A stretch of DNA of 52,567 nt, taken from NCBI GenBank assembly GCA_020536535.1, contig JAHLWZ010000904.1, positions 1-52,567 on the forward strand. The letters are read 5' to 3'. The stretch is from Pelomyxa schiedti (taxonomy: Eukaryota; Evosea; Pelobiontida; Pelomyxidae). Under the pieces are notes generated by a model, which ran no database searches, was not told the DNA's origin, and was given only the letters and a program-made list of their open reading frames with translations. Below, in pieces: positions 30,793 to 43,177 of the stretch. Position 1 is the stretch's first letter. Each line of letters begins with the position of its first letter. Position numbers and translations under genes: made by a program.

Positions 30793-33700
30793 ATGAAAGA
30801 CTTACGATTTTGGTTTATTCTTTCATGCTTTTGCAGTAGTATCTTCTTGGCACAAGGTGTTGGGGCAGAAGAATGTATGGATGAAGTTGTTGGGATAAGA
30901 GGTTCTGATGTGACTGTCAAGTGAGTATCCTATTGGACCTTTCTATGATCACTTGGCTATGAGCACACTTTGTCATTAACCCCGTCTGTTCCCAGTTTGT
31001 TTACCACAATTGCTGGGACTGTAGCTGCTGCAGGTGTAAGGCACTCTGAGCTACCAGCGCAGGCTGGGGCATGTGATTCAAGTGCAGTCATATTAAATTA
31101 TACAGTGGCTGATTGTAGTGATGCAGTGGAAAGCTTGTGCAACGGCACCACTCCTTTCGGTGTTGTGAGTTCTATTTGTGCTCACCATTCAACTCTTAAT
31201 GGTATGTACACAGATTCTTTAGTAAATTGTGAAATGACACTGGAGATTGCAGGTACATGCTACAACTCTGCAAGGCGTTACGTTGGAGTGCCATTCGTGG
31301 GTAGTGCATATGTACTAATGGTCAATGCTGTGGGGTTGTGGACCCAAACTGTGAAGCTCTCAAGAAATGCACTCATTTCAATCATAACTGGAAGAGTATC
31401 ACTGTGGGGTGACCCATTAATTGTAGCCACAAACCCAAATCTTCCTTCGTCACTGCTGTATGTATTCCTCGTTTGCAGAGCTTGTTAATCCAAGTCAGAA
31501 ATCAAAGCATCACTGTTGTTTGGCCTCCAGTTGAAAGGCAAGACTTTTTAGAGGATGCCTTGATGGCATTTGGGGCTCCAAGCAGGTCTCAGTGGGTCAC
31601 CGGGGTAACTGCTACTCCAACAACCCCTGGTGACATTGAGTATTCTACTTTTTTACTTTGTATGAAACCCTTTCCTGTTTTTCTTAGAATTAAGGTGTCC
31701 ACAGGTCGTAGTACGTCATATTCAATAGCATTTGTTGACAGAGCCATAAGTATACATCTTGTGTAGTTTCGTGCCTTCTTATTTCTCATAGCGGCTCTCA
31801 ATTTGTGGACAGCGGTTGCACTATTAGAAAACCACGATGGAGAATTTATTGATCCCTCTCCTGAAGCAATCACTGCTGCAATCAATTCTGCAGATTACAG
31901 TACATCTATTTCGTGGCCTCTACCTGACTTTCTTAATCCCTCTGGAAAAGTGTCTTGGCCGTACGTTGAGTTATAAGTTTATTTATCTATCTCTGATTCT
32001 CAACAGCTTTCCAATAGTGTACACCATTCTCCTGAATCTTCAGGAATCAAGTGACGTTGTAAGTTGTGATGCATACTCCAACTTTCTACAGGTTACCCAA
32101 TGCCAGTGCTCGATCTTCTAAACTCCTCTTAGCTTATACATACAATGCTTACTTCCTCGACAGCTTCTTCCGTCATTCTTCTCGAAGGTTTCATTTCATT
32201 ATCTCGCTCCGTCCTGCAAAGTTCTTCTGTTCATACAAGCTTGAAAGTATTAACTTCCTCGTTGATTTGAATGTCAATCTTTCATAGGCAACTTGCAACG
32301 GCGTCAGCGCCATTCCAAATGAAATTTTTCTGAGAGGAATAGGACCACTTGTAATGATAGATATAATCAATTCATTAGCCGTATCGTATGTGTGTTTTTT
32401 TCCTCAGACATTCAAGTAAAACGGCCTCAGATTCCAGACAATGAACCCTGGACTGACCATGAGTGCTGATAGAGGTACAGTTTTTTTTTTTATATTCTCT
32501 TGTCCTTATTCCTACAAGCATGGGCGGATGTTTGGGAAAATGAATTGAGCTTTGGTGTAGCCGATTTTGCCTTAACTGTTGATGGCATGACATCATTCCG
32601 TACCAACCGCTCCTCTGACTACATAATGATACCACTTCTTGGAGGTCTCTCAACTCACTCAAATCAATTGAATAACTTTTATCAGTACCTTCTGTTATAG
32701 TGTACAACATTCCAGAGTTGGTTGGGCATGATCCCCTTGTTTTATCCCGTGATGTTATCACAAAGATTTTTTTTGGCAACATCACAATGTACTTTGGTTG
32801 TTTCTTAGTTATTGTACCAATAGAATTCAGGTGGAATGATACTGAAATTACTTCCCTACAAACACCCGATCTTCGTTCTCTTATTCCAGCAGAGCCCATT
32901 ATAGTAATTTTTCAGACAGTACCACATGAACAAATTAAGGTAAGAAGTAGGTAATTCTATCTTTGTTAAAAAAACAAGGTGTTAAACGCCGCTCTTTCCT
33001 TGTTTTCTGAAGAATGGGTAAGCTTTATTGTGGGAGGTTTTCTCTGACCTTTACCAGGCTCGGGAAGTCGGGATTCAATCTCTGGCGAATTGGCCGCTTC
33101 TCGAAAAAGAGGGCGCTCACTTCATCACGGTGGATGACTGCAATGGTGTGATTTAAATTTACTACCGTGTGCACTGATTAGTCCAGAACATATAATTGCC
33201 TTTGGAAGTACCCCATATGCGTTATCCTATACTACATGCACTTCAGCAATTTCCCTACGGTGGCAGTATTCGAATATGATAAATAAGTTCAATGATACCC
33301 TGCAACCCAACTCTACAACAGTTGAGGCTGCTCTCAAACAAGCTGGTGTGCCCAATGACATCAATTCTATTGAATCACTGTCATCTAGGAAGTGACCCAT
33401 TTATGTCGCTTCTTGATTTAAATTCCTCCAATGCCTGGCCCATTACTACGATATACTTTGCAACATTTATGAAAGAATGGGTGGACTGTAAAGCAGAATC
33501 TAAGGTCTTCTTTCTTCTTCCCAACTGACCAACCAACTTGCTGATGCAGCTGACCGAATTTTGGTTGTGGATAATTGAGAACCAAACAGCACGCCTAGGA
33601 AGACAGGATCGAGTTTATACCTCTAATTTCACCCAATACTCGTACCTACAGCTTTGTCTGGTATCCAAAAAGAATCTTCCCACTTATTCATTTCCCCAGG

Positions 33701-35138
33701 CCAAGTGCCAAGGTGAATATGTTCTCTCCGACGATGTGTGCGACAGATTACGGCCTGACAAATCACCCAGATGGTGGGTTGTGGGAACATCTCTCGTTTT
33801 TGTTTTGCTGGTTTTAGTCTCAGTATCCTCCTTGACTGCAGCCATCTTACGTAGACGAAGTAAAATACCTTATTTAGAGACATGGTGGCTGATGTGAACA
33901 GACAGGATTTCCCCAAGTGAACCCCTTGAACTTATCATATCTGATCTGTCACTGAAACTCAAAATTGGAGAAGGAAATGCGGGGATCGTGTTTGAAGCAC
34001 TGTGGGGAGGTATAAGCATGCATCAAACACATTTGAGATGTGTAATCTCCCGTCTTTAAGGTACCACCGTAGTGGCAGCAAAGCAATTCAAAGCAAGTTG
34101 TGATCCCTCTTCACTGTTCCATGAAGCCAAAATGCTCAGTGTCCTGCGGCACCCAAATGTTGAACTTCCACATTTTTTTGTGGCACTCACTCGATTCACA
34201 GATCATAGCATTCTATGGCCTTGCAAAGATAGAGGTAATACTGACAATAGGAGTTGAATCGGTTCTAAACAACTCTAGTCGTACTTTTTGGTTGTCACAG
34301 AACTAGCAGAAGGGTCTGCTGAAAGTTTAATACACTACTGGGGAGATTACGCCTCACTGGACGATTTACTCAAACTGGCCAAAGGAACAGCAGCCGGAAT
34401 GGCATTCCTTGAAAAAAACAAGTACTCGCCAGTACTGCAGAGTATCATTAACGCCACCAAAAGGATAGTTCATGGGGATCTGGCACTGCGGAATGTTCTT
34501 TATAAATGCGAAGGAAATGACATTGTCCCCAAGATATCCGACTTTGAGCGGAGTTCACTCAAGAGTGCCCTGCAGAAACCTATGTCAATTCCTGTGCGAT
34601 GGGCTGCTCTGGAAGTTCTTCTTGGAGGGATTCAGTCCACATCTTCAGATGTTTGGTCGTTCGGAGTGGTTCTCTTTTCTCACGAAAATTACTTTATTCT
34701 GATCTTCGCTCAGCTCCTTTGGGAACTTTTTTCGCCCGACACAGAGCCTTATTGTGATGTACCCATAACTGAAGTCATTCCCTTTCTACAGTCAAATCGA
34801 AACCTCAGCAAGCCCACTCGATGCCCAGAGGACTTATATCAGATAATGCTCCTTTGTTGGGCCAGAAATTCTTCTTGCCGTCCTCGGTTCCTGAGTCTAT
34901 TTTCCAAAATCTGGTAATGTGATTCCAATACCCACCTTATTGCACTTTCACCAATACCAAATTCAGCGAAGTCTCTCAGTTGCCTGAGGTTGTATCCCAC
35001 TCACACAGAGATGTGCGTTCCGTGCCTCGGTTCACACACAGACCACAGACCATCCACGTCCCACGAAGCACAGGCCCCATTGACAGTTCTGTTGTCATAA
35101 CCCCCGAGTATGTGGATTCTGCTGGAGTTGCCCTGTAG
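30793..35138 (+). CDS. Receptor kinase with tandem PstS-like ectodomains
   Basis: A signal peptide (MKDLRFWFILSCFCSSIFLA) leads to an ectodomain of two PstS/periplasmic phosphate-binding-like units. Unit 1 has DVTVNLFTTIAGTVAAAGV, VPFVGSAYVLMVNA and LSRNALISIITGRVSLWGD. Unit 2 has FGVADFALTVDGM, VYNIPELVG, LSRDVITKIFFGNITMWND and, near its end, SSNAWPITTIYFATFMKEW. One membrane helix follows (WWVVGTSLVFVLLVLVSVSS), then a kinase domain: LKIGEGNAGIVFEALWGG (glycine loop), VVAAKQF (Lys), HGDLALRNVLYK (catalytic loop), ISDFERSS (DFE where DFG is usual), VRWAALEVLLGG (APE region), SSDVWSFGVVL and CWARNSSCRPRF. LALRN and VRWAALE are tyrosine-kinase-like features. The C-terminal tail includes TPEYVDSAG, a possible phosphotyrosine site. 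About 15 introns; the ligand is unknown. Confidence 0.85.
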
Positions 35139-35337
35139 ACATCTTGTACTGGAGTCATACCGTATCCATTACCCCTATCAAATATTGTGTATTATTTGCT
35201 GAAGAAAAAAATGTGGAATTTTTTTTGGAATCTAAGGCTGTGGGGGGTTTTGGGATGCTAATAGAGAGGCCAAATTTGGTGGTACAAGGGTTCACATAGA
35301 GGACAACTAAGGGCCTGTGTGTCCGTCTGCAGTGCAG

Positions 35338-37587
35338 TCAGAAAGCGGAAATAGCACAACTGCATACCTCACAGGTGCAGGCCCTTTCGTGCTGAAGACC
35401 AAACTTCTTGATTTGCTGTGCCTGGGGTAGGCTAGCTTGTATGGCCAGTACTTGTTTTTTAACTAGTGAGCACAGCTCTGAATTGGAAGGTACTTTAGTA
35501 TCTTGTGCGGCACTGTTCATCAACTTAGCAGCCACCCTTTTGTTCGGAACAATAATGGCAGCTGAATTTTAGTAAATTACAATTGGGTCAGTAGGAGAGG
35601 GAGCACACAGATGAAATTCCGGGAACTTCCAAGTACAGTGATGTTCTCCACTATGTCCAATGTACTGAACCTTGATGTTATAAATGTAAAAGGGATGCGG
35701 TCTCCATGTGAAGTGAGAAAGGTCTTATGCTCCCTATAGTCAAATGCCCCAGGAAGTGTGCAGGACAAGTTTCTGTTTCCACAATTTTTGAGATTGGAGT
35801 CTGATTCTATGCCACCACAGCAAGCTGTTGACACTGCCTTTTGGCACTCATTTGACTTGTCATCCTTGAAGTAACCAGAGAATACATTGGGACCGTGCAC
35901 CACCATAACAGCGGCAGATGTCGCATTTGTAGGGATTTCAGACGATGTCGTTGTGTTAGAGTGCGCTGGATCGGATTCCATGGAATTTGGCCCATTCCAC
36001 TCACAAACTTTTACGTCAGTATGAATTGGACCTAAAGGCTTTCCTTCAAATGAGGCAAGAAACGCTCCACAAACTTCCGGAAATCCTAGTAAAAGTTAAC
36101 ATAACTCACTGCCCGGTTGACCTACCTTTAATTTCATAAATTGCAAGACCTGCATTGGTGAAGGTGCCCTTTGTGACAGGAGATACAGTACCATTGAAAC
36201 AAGCAGCATATCTCACCAATTCCAGTCCACGATTGGATAGAAAATGGTTTTTTGGTTCGCTACCCTTTTAAAAACTTTAGTGCATAAATTAGTGGCTACA
36301 GGGGACCTTTCGGTGCAATTTTGATCTCAGTGACTTTCTAGAGGTAGTAGAGTCATCTATTATTTTTTCTGCGTAGAGCTGCCGCATTTCTTTGAAAGTT
36401 GCTGGAAGTACTAATTTATCCCATAGACGCCGTGTGGTAACAAACACAGTTGGACGAGCTCTCTTCAAAGAAGAAAAAAAAAGCTGCCACTCGAGTGCCG
36501 ACTTCCCAAACTTTAAAAGGCCAGTTATGTATTGTTCTCGATTGGTTTTAGGAAGGAAATTACCAATTTATAGGGCATCATTGTCACAGTAGATGCTGAC
36601 ACAATTGGGACGAAGTGCGACATAATCTAAGTCATTGGTTTTAATTTCTAACTGTATTCTGAAACCTACCTGCTCTTCTATGCAAGACAAAGGGTAAATA
36701 CATGCAATGGAGTCGCTGCCTGTAAGTTTTAGCAGGGACCGCGCCACTACAGATTGCCATAAAAGTGTAGAATGTTTGAAGCAGAGGCCTTTCACAAGTC
36801 CATCTACCCAGTTCACATATGACACTTGGCACACTTCGTCTGCGCACAAGGTGCTACGGATTTGAAGAACTTTTTCGACAGGAGTCTGAATAGGGAATCA
36901 CAGTTGAATTTGAGGTGAATCAAAGGAGAGCATCATACTTGAAATGCGGCAGCTAGAAAGTCCCTCCAAGAGGAATCTGGTGATGAAGAAAAATTCAATA
37001 GGAAGTCAAAAGCTGCAGCACTTTCGCTCAGTTTATGGCGCTTTTTCTGTGAAGTATTTCCTCTTTGCATGTCTATCCGAGGAACAGTAACAACAGTGCA
37101 CGACTTTTTGAGACCCAGTTCTGATATAGCAGCATTGACCACACTGACTGAAGAGGAATCTGAAAATATAACAGCCGGGGAACACTGCGAAATGCAGTAC
37201 AGCAGTTGATCCAATGAACAGTCTGTACTCAATACAACAGCCAATCCTGTTTTCCTTGATCAAAAAAACAGATTTAAAGGGGCTACAAACTGTGAACGGT
37301 CAAAGCAGCCATATGGAGAATGCACCACAGAGGAGAACTTGCCATGCATAGCTGTATAGAGTGGTTGTTGTTAAATTGCGCACGGTGAGGTTTTATGCAG
37401 ACATACCATCACAGGGGCAGTGCCATCAGGCAACGACATCAAGGAGCACGCAGCCAACAGACTGGCGTTGTAGTACTCACCCCACGTAATACCATCCAGA
37501 TCCACAGCATCCGAACCATGATCTACAACCCCAACACCGTTCCTCTTCTCTTTCCTCCTTGTGTATACCCACCTTCACACGCGACAT
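35338..37587 (-). CDS. Divergent bubblegum-type acyl-CoA synthetase (AMP-binding family)
   Basis: Exon 1 gives MSRVKV (37587) and splices by a 46-bp intron to DHGSDAVDLDGITWGEYYNA, the opening of ACSBG-type synthetases. Then SPLWCILHMAALT, GLAVVLSTDCSLDQLLYCIS and QCSPAVIFSDS match the core-subdomain order. VNWVDGLVKGLCFKHSTLLW occupies the position of the ATP-loop motif (T-S-G-T-T-G-x-P-K-G), of which only the final Gly and Lys-Gly remain. Further matches are ACIYPLSCIEEQ, KRARPTVFVTTRRLWDKL, IYEIKGFPEVCGAF (YGxTE position), FEGKPLGP, and VVHGPNVFSGYFKDDKSNEC. A C-terminal exon adds AIIVPNKRVAAKL. The family activates long-chain fatty acids to acyl-CoA. The damaged signature suggests weak or lost catalysis. 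The end (35338) is uncertain. Confidence 0.68.
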
Positions 37588-37886
37588 TAGTCTTCACAGC
37601 AAACGCGTTTTATTTACAGTTCTGCCAATCTTGCCGTTTGACACAACGGCAGGGCATCACTGAAAAAAAAAAGGGGAAAGAAAGGGACCGAATTGCAAGA
37701 TCGTCAGTGTGTTTGGAGGCTGTTCGCAGGAGACCAACGGGCCACGGCACCAGTTCTTCCTCGAGCATTCGTAATTGTGGGAATCGTGAAAGATTGTGAT
37801 TCTTTTGGCTTAGTGCAAAGGTGGAATGACTCAAAATAAGTGACTCAAAAATATGGCTGAGCAGATAACAGAGTGCAGTGCCGTTG
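37588..37886. other. 299-bp intergenic stretch
   Basis: It separates the SET1 stop from the acyl-CoA synthetase start. Short ORFs on both strands lack family signals. It should hold the synthetase promoter and the SET1 transcript end. Confidence 0.5.
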
Positions 37887-40800
37887 TCAGTTAAGAGTCC
37901 CACGGCATTTCAGGGAACCACAGAAACAGGGCACTTTCTCTTCTTCAGGATTGAACTTGTAGTCGTAAGTTATCTCCTTTTTGTTGTGGAAAAGTCGTTA
38001 ATGTTGTTTTTGCAAAGACTGTGAAATGAGTAGTACCTCTCCAACATCTATTGGGTATTTGGCGTAAATGACAATCTTTTTTGTCCCTTCAAACGGGATA
38101 ATTTTTGCATAGCAGTTAGGCTGAAGGGGTCTTAGTTTTTTTTTAAAAAAAAGGTTGATACTGGTACATACACTGCAACTGTGATTTATGAAGCGTGCTA
38201 AATTTCCTTTCCAGGTGGCATCAATGATGACTTCGTCATCAATCCTGAACATATAGCTGCTGCCACCCAATCCGGCTCGATTGTTCCGTTGTTCACGCGT
38301 ATCAGCCGTCTTCTGGCGAATGATTTCGCCTATGTATTCAATTACCAAATCCTCTTTTTCAATAGGTTCCATTGTGAAGAGTCCCCACTCATGTATTTTT
38401 GACCGGGCAAACTTTAACCTTTGTGAAGGATCAGTGGAATAGTGGAGGTATGGAGTACTTTTTCTTTCGCGAAGCTAATTGATCAGATTGGAAGTTTTCG
38501 TTCCTGCAATCACGTCGTTGATTCCTTGCACTGTTCCCGAAGTTACCTTGTAAAAGTCTATGAGAGATTCCTGGAAAGTGACAAGTGACATACAGATAGG
38601 AGGTTTATGACTGCATGAAGTAACTGTAGCTGGCCCTACTGCTAGTGCATTGGCCGTAGTTCTTGCGTGTTTGACAGCTGGTGGAAGCTTAATATAAGGT
38701 TCTGTGCGAGCACATCCAGATGGATTATGGGGTTGCCATTGAGGTGGTGTGTCAAAGAGTTCTGGGAGTTCATATGGAAGGCACAGTTCCATACTAGCCA
38801 AATGTAGGTATGCAGTATCTTCGTCATCAAATCCAGCAATACTAGAGAAATGCTCAGGAAAAATACCAAGACCCCTGGTCCTTACATCTTGTCTTTTGTA
38901 AAGTCCACCACTGGCGGAATGGCAGGACAATACTCAGGTGCAGGTTCTTCAGCCAGCTCATTTGCCTGGTTAGACTCGAGGCTAGCTTCGGGTATAAGCG
39001 GGCTTGCTGATGGTGAGCTGAGTATTTCCGTTGCATATTCTTCTGGGGATGGAGGCTCATCTGATTGAGGGCTGACTTCTGACGATGATTACAATTAGTG
39101 GGGAGTGGAAAGTTTACTTGCCTGGTCTTGAGTCCTTGATGTTGGTTAGGTGGTAAATAAGGTGCATTGCAAACCTCAAGATCTGAAGGTGTCATTGCCT
39201 CTGCTTCCTCCACTTCATCACCCTGCTTCTGCATAACATGGTTAAGTAAGTTAGAAACCAAAAATAAGCCACCTCAGACTCGGAATATGCTTCTCCGTTG
39301 GAATCAGAATCATGTGATGACGGAGAAGATGGTGAAGGGGGTGATGCAGAACGTTGCTGACGTCTGCGGTGTGGGGTGTGGTGACGTGTTGGATGAGTTG
39401 AGAGTAACGGAAAATCATTTTTTGGGGACTGATCATCTCCTATTGCGGGTTGATCATCACCTAGTGCCATGGAGCTATCTGGCTTTTTCTTCAATCTAGG
39501 GAAAAAGAATGAAAATAATTCCAAGAGGAGAAAGTAAACTTTAAAATTGTCCTCTTGCAAGCTGGTCGGGGGATAAGTTCATCATTTGTTGGTATTGCTG
39601 TAACCTTGGCGAATAAGTAGGAGAAATGACTTTACAAATGCACCACTTTTTCACTTTGTGAAGACGTTTGTGCTATGAGCGAAGTTGATGAAGCATTTGC
39701 AAGTGCTGACGATATACAGCCAGTCATCGTTGAGAACAAACATGCTTCTACAATATTTCGTTTACAGTCAGCCAAGGCTACATTGGAAAGCTCTGCAATA
39801 AGTAGGTTGTAGGCACACTCAAGGCATACATCCTCATCATTAAAATCAAGTATCTTATGCCCCTTAATTATTGTTCGAAAGGAGGAACATGTAAACCTTC
39901 TTTGGAAGAGAATTTGAGGTTGGAGGTGCCGGTTCCTGATGCGTCTCCTAATTAATTTTATTGACCAAAAAGGGGAGGAAAAAAGAATTTACCTTATGGG
40001 GGATACATAAAGGTTGGGCAACAGGTGGATTACTAGTCAATGGTATTTCTTTGGCCTCTGGTACTTGCGAGTCCATGATCTCCGTCATTTTTGCTACAGC
40101 CTTTTTCATAAGCATCCCTGTTGTATCAGTTGGCAGAGAAAAAAAAGATAAAAAGGATACCTGTGGGGTCTGCTTGCACGGAAATAGGTATAGAATTATT
40201 GATTTTCATAGTAGGATTTTGTAACACATGTACTGCAGAAAGATTTGAAGAGTATTTGACTTGCCCGATACCCATATGAGCCTGTGATATGTGAGCTGAT
40301 GAATGAGGTGATTAGATACTTTTGTGCGTGGGTGATAGGACACAAAAGCTAACTCTAACTCCCCATAAAGGGCAAAGTGGGTTTTGAGTAGAACGGAGTC
40401 AACTGTCGCAGGAATATTAGATATGAACAAGAGCTTTGAATCTTCTTGGAGTGGGCTATTGGTTGATAAAGGAGGAGAGGAATTTGCTGCCTCTGCATCG
40501 GCAGATAATGAAGTCTCTTTTTCTGGGGATTGTTGCTTTATGGGAGGTTGTGGTGGAAGTGTTGTTGGAGGAGGTGAAGAAGAGTGAGCCTGTGGCTGTA
40601 TCAGTTGAGAAGGTACTGATGTTGGAGGCGAAACAGTATTGGCATCTACCTTTAGTAAAGTAAATAATATTTTCAAATGTGATACTAATGTACAATGAAG
40701 TTGGGCACAATGTAGCTGTTCCAGTGGAATGGTTTTGTAGCAGTCGTAGGATCCCGGGGATCCATAGACACAATGGGCTTGTCACCCTACCAGGAAGAGA

Positions 40801-42932
40801 TTATTGAACGATAGTTGCCTTTTATACACACAGCAGTAAAAACGCCATTGACTCGGTATCGCCTCACATTGCCATCAATAAAAAGTTTCCAGTTGTTCAT
40901 CCCCTAGTAGAATGAGTATGTGGTAATCACACCTTGTTTGGACCTTGATGGGAACAGTAGTTTGGTCAGAAGTTCGATGCATTTTTGGTAGGGGCAAAGG
41001 TTGAAATCCACAACGTTTCACATGATAAGGGGACTTGGAGTTAGAGCTAAATTCAATAGAGGTGAGGGCATGATATTATCTTCTAGAGAGTTAAAAAAAA
41101 ACCTGGTCCTATCACGTAGTGCAGAACCTTGTTAGAACGGAATTAGATCTTTTACAGGAGGGAAAAAGTCAATACCTCTATCATCATTGATTTCCTCATC
41201 GTGCTGTGCTTGAGAGTAGGGAATGAAACCTTAAGTAGGACACGGAATTCCAGGTTTGAAATTACCTGTCAAAAAAGGATTTTCTGTGGTTGACCCAGGT
41301 TGAGCTGGAAGCTCATCAGCCCAAAGTTTGTCCTGTGACACCCCAGCATTACGAGAAGGTGCCTGCGGTGCAGAGTAAATCTATGAAGCTCACATTCAAC
41401 TATACCTTGGGATGAGATTTTGTCATATCCGTGACATTAGACATTGCTGACACACGTGAATTTACTTGAGGTCTTTGATAGTTGTCTCCATTACCACTCA
41501 GTTGTATCACAGTAATATGTTTATTGCTGGAACGACTTCGGCTATTTCTCTGTACATCAGTGGTCTCCTCTTTGATATCAGTATGTCTTTCTTCACTCAC
41601 TTTTCTATCTGCATAATTTCTTTTGCCTCCATTTCTGTCCCATTCTGCATCTCTTACTCGAGTGTCTGGGTGTGTTTTTACATCTCTTTCCCTCTCAATT
41701 GCTCTTGCCTGATCTCTATTTTGGCCTATATCTTGGTCTCTATCATTATCATTTTCCATGTCTTTTTCCCTTTTCCTGTCATGATCTCTTCCCTTTTCCC
41801 TGTCCTTGTCCCTTTCCCTTTCTCTTTCCTTTTCCTTTTCTCGATCCTTTTCTTTTTCCTTCTCTCTTTCTCTTTCTCTTTCTCGTTCTCTGTCCCTTTC
41901 TCTTTCTCTTTCTCTGTCTCTTTCCCTGTCCTTGTCCCTTTCCCTTTCCTTTTCTTTTTCTTTTTCTCTTTCTCTTTCTTTTTCTCTTTCCCTTTCTCTT
42001 TCTTTTTCTTTTTCCCGTTCCCTTTCTCGGTCTCTTTCCCGTTCCCGTTCCCTTTCTTGGTCTCTTTCCCTATTCTTGTCCCTCTCTCTTTCCCTACTTT
42101 CTCTGGCAAAGTACCTCTCCCTGTCATTATCTCTGTCTCTGTCACTGTCCCTGTATCTGGCCCTACTATCACCATCCCTGTCCCTGCTGTCGCGATATCT
42201 ATACCTGTCCGCATCCTTGTCCCCCCTATCCCTTTCCCTGCTGTCACCGTACTTGTCCCTTTCTCTATACACGTCCCTGTCTCTCTCGTTATAGTGGCCG
42301 CCCTGGTGCCTGCCGTCCGCGCCCGGGTACCTCCTCTCCCGCCGCTGCCTCTCCCTGTACCAGTCCACGTACCCCCACCCCGCCATCTCCCCCACCGCGT
42401 CCTGGTACGGCGGGTACTGCCCGCCGTCGCGCCCGTCATACGGGAACAAGTACTCGAAGGTGTCCTCATGCCCAGGGGGGTAGTCCCGCAAGTCCTCCCT
42501 CTCCCGCCCCCTGTCCGCTCCGCTGCTCGCCGTTTTGCTGGCAAAATGGCTGCCGCTGCTGCTGCCGCTGCCGCTGCCGCCGCCGCTTGGCTTGGTCTTG
42601 GCATCGTCGGTCGCGCTGGTGCGCAGGGGGGGCTGCTTGTGGCGGTCCGATTCGTCCGGCTGGATCTCCCCCGCCTCCATGCCGGCGTCCGGCCCAACCT
42701 TGGGGCCCGCCTCCTTCTCCGCTGCCTTCGAAGGGGGCTCGGGCTGCGCCTTCTCGCCACTGCCCGCGCGCGCGGCAGCGCCGCTCCCCTCGCCTCGTGT
42801 GCTCGCGGGGGGCTGTGCCGCCGCCTCGCCCCCTCCCCCGCCGCCACCGCTTGTGTTGGTGGCGCCTCCACCGTCCTCCATAAGCTCGCCTTCCTCCACC
42901 TCGGTGCTGCCTGGCACAGACGTAGACGTCAT
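37887..42932 (-). CDS. SET1: SET1-type histone H3K4 methyltransferase (COMPASS)
   Basis: The start is [20 protein letters not shown] at 42932. A Gly/Ala/Pro-rich, GC-rich leader is followed by about 130 residues of Arg-Glu/Arg-Asp/Lys-Glu repeats. The middle has [19 protein letters not shown] and an RRM-like block ([20 protein letters not shown] with [14 protein letters not shown]), as in Set1 proteins. An N-SET region ends in [13 protein letters not shown] and [13 protein letters not shown]. The catalytic SET domain reads [71 protein letters not shown] (an intron splits the NHSCxPNC motif) and DVGEE followed by YDYKFN. The post-[15 protein letters not shown] closes the protein. The enzyme methylates H3 Lys4 at active promoters within COMPASS. 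The N-terminal low-complexity part belongs to the gene by frame, but a separate gene there is not fully excluded. Confidence 0.88.
41750..42300. repeat. Polypyrimidine/polypurine tract in SET1
   Basis: For over 300 bp the plus strand is almost only C and T (repeats of ctttctct, tccctttc, tttttctc). The coding strand is a GA-rich run encoding RE, RD, KE and EK dipeptides. Such mirror-like tracts can form triplex DNA and recombine easily. The bias also removes stop codons from the other frames, which explains the long antisense ORFs there. Confidence 0.9.
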
Positions 42933-43177
42933 TGTCGAGGCCCACGCGTACTGCCCGTGTCACTCGCAATCAGGATCAGAGAATTGATTTTTTTTTGATG
43001 TCGACACAGACTGGCGAAGGAAAAAGGTGAAAGGCAAAAAAAGTACAAGCTTGTCTATTGTTGTTGGCGTCGAAGCCTTGTTGTGGGGAGTATAATCACA
43101 AGGGTGGCAACATGTGCCAATCTAAACTTGTGGGAGCGTGCGTAGTTCCTGGTGTCAGGCACAGCAGTTCTATCGTG

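Noticed and set aside
41466-42998. 510-codon ORF on the plus strand, and the 403-codon ORF at 41672-42883
   Set aside because: Both are antisense to SET1 and consist of Ser/Leu/Phe/Pro from a C/T-only tract. They have no family motif, and composition alone explains the lack of stops.
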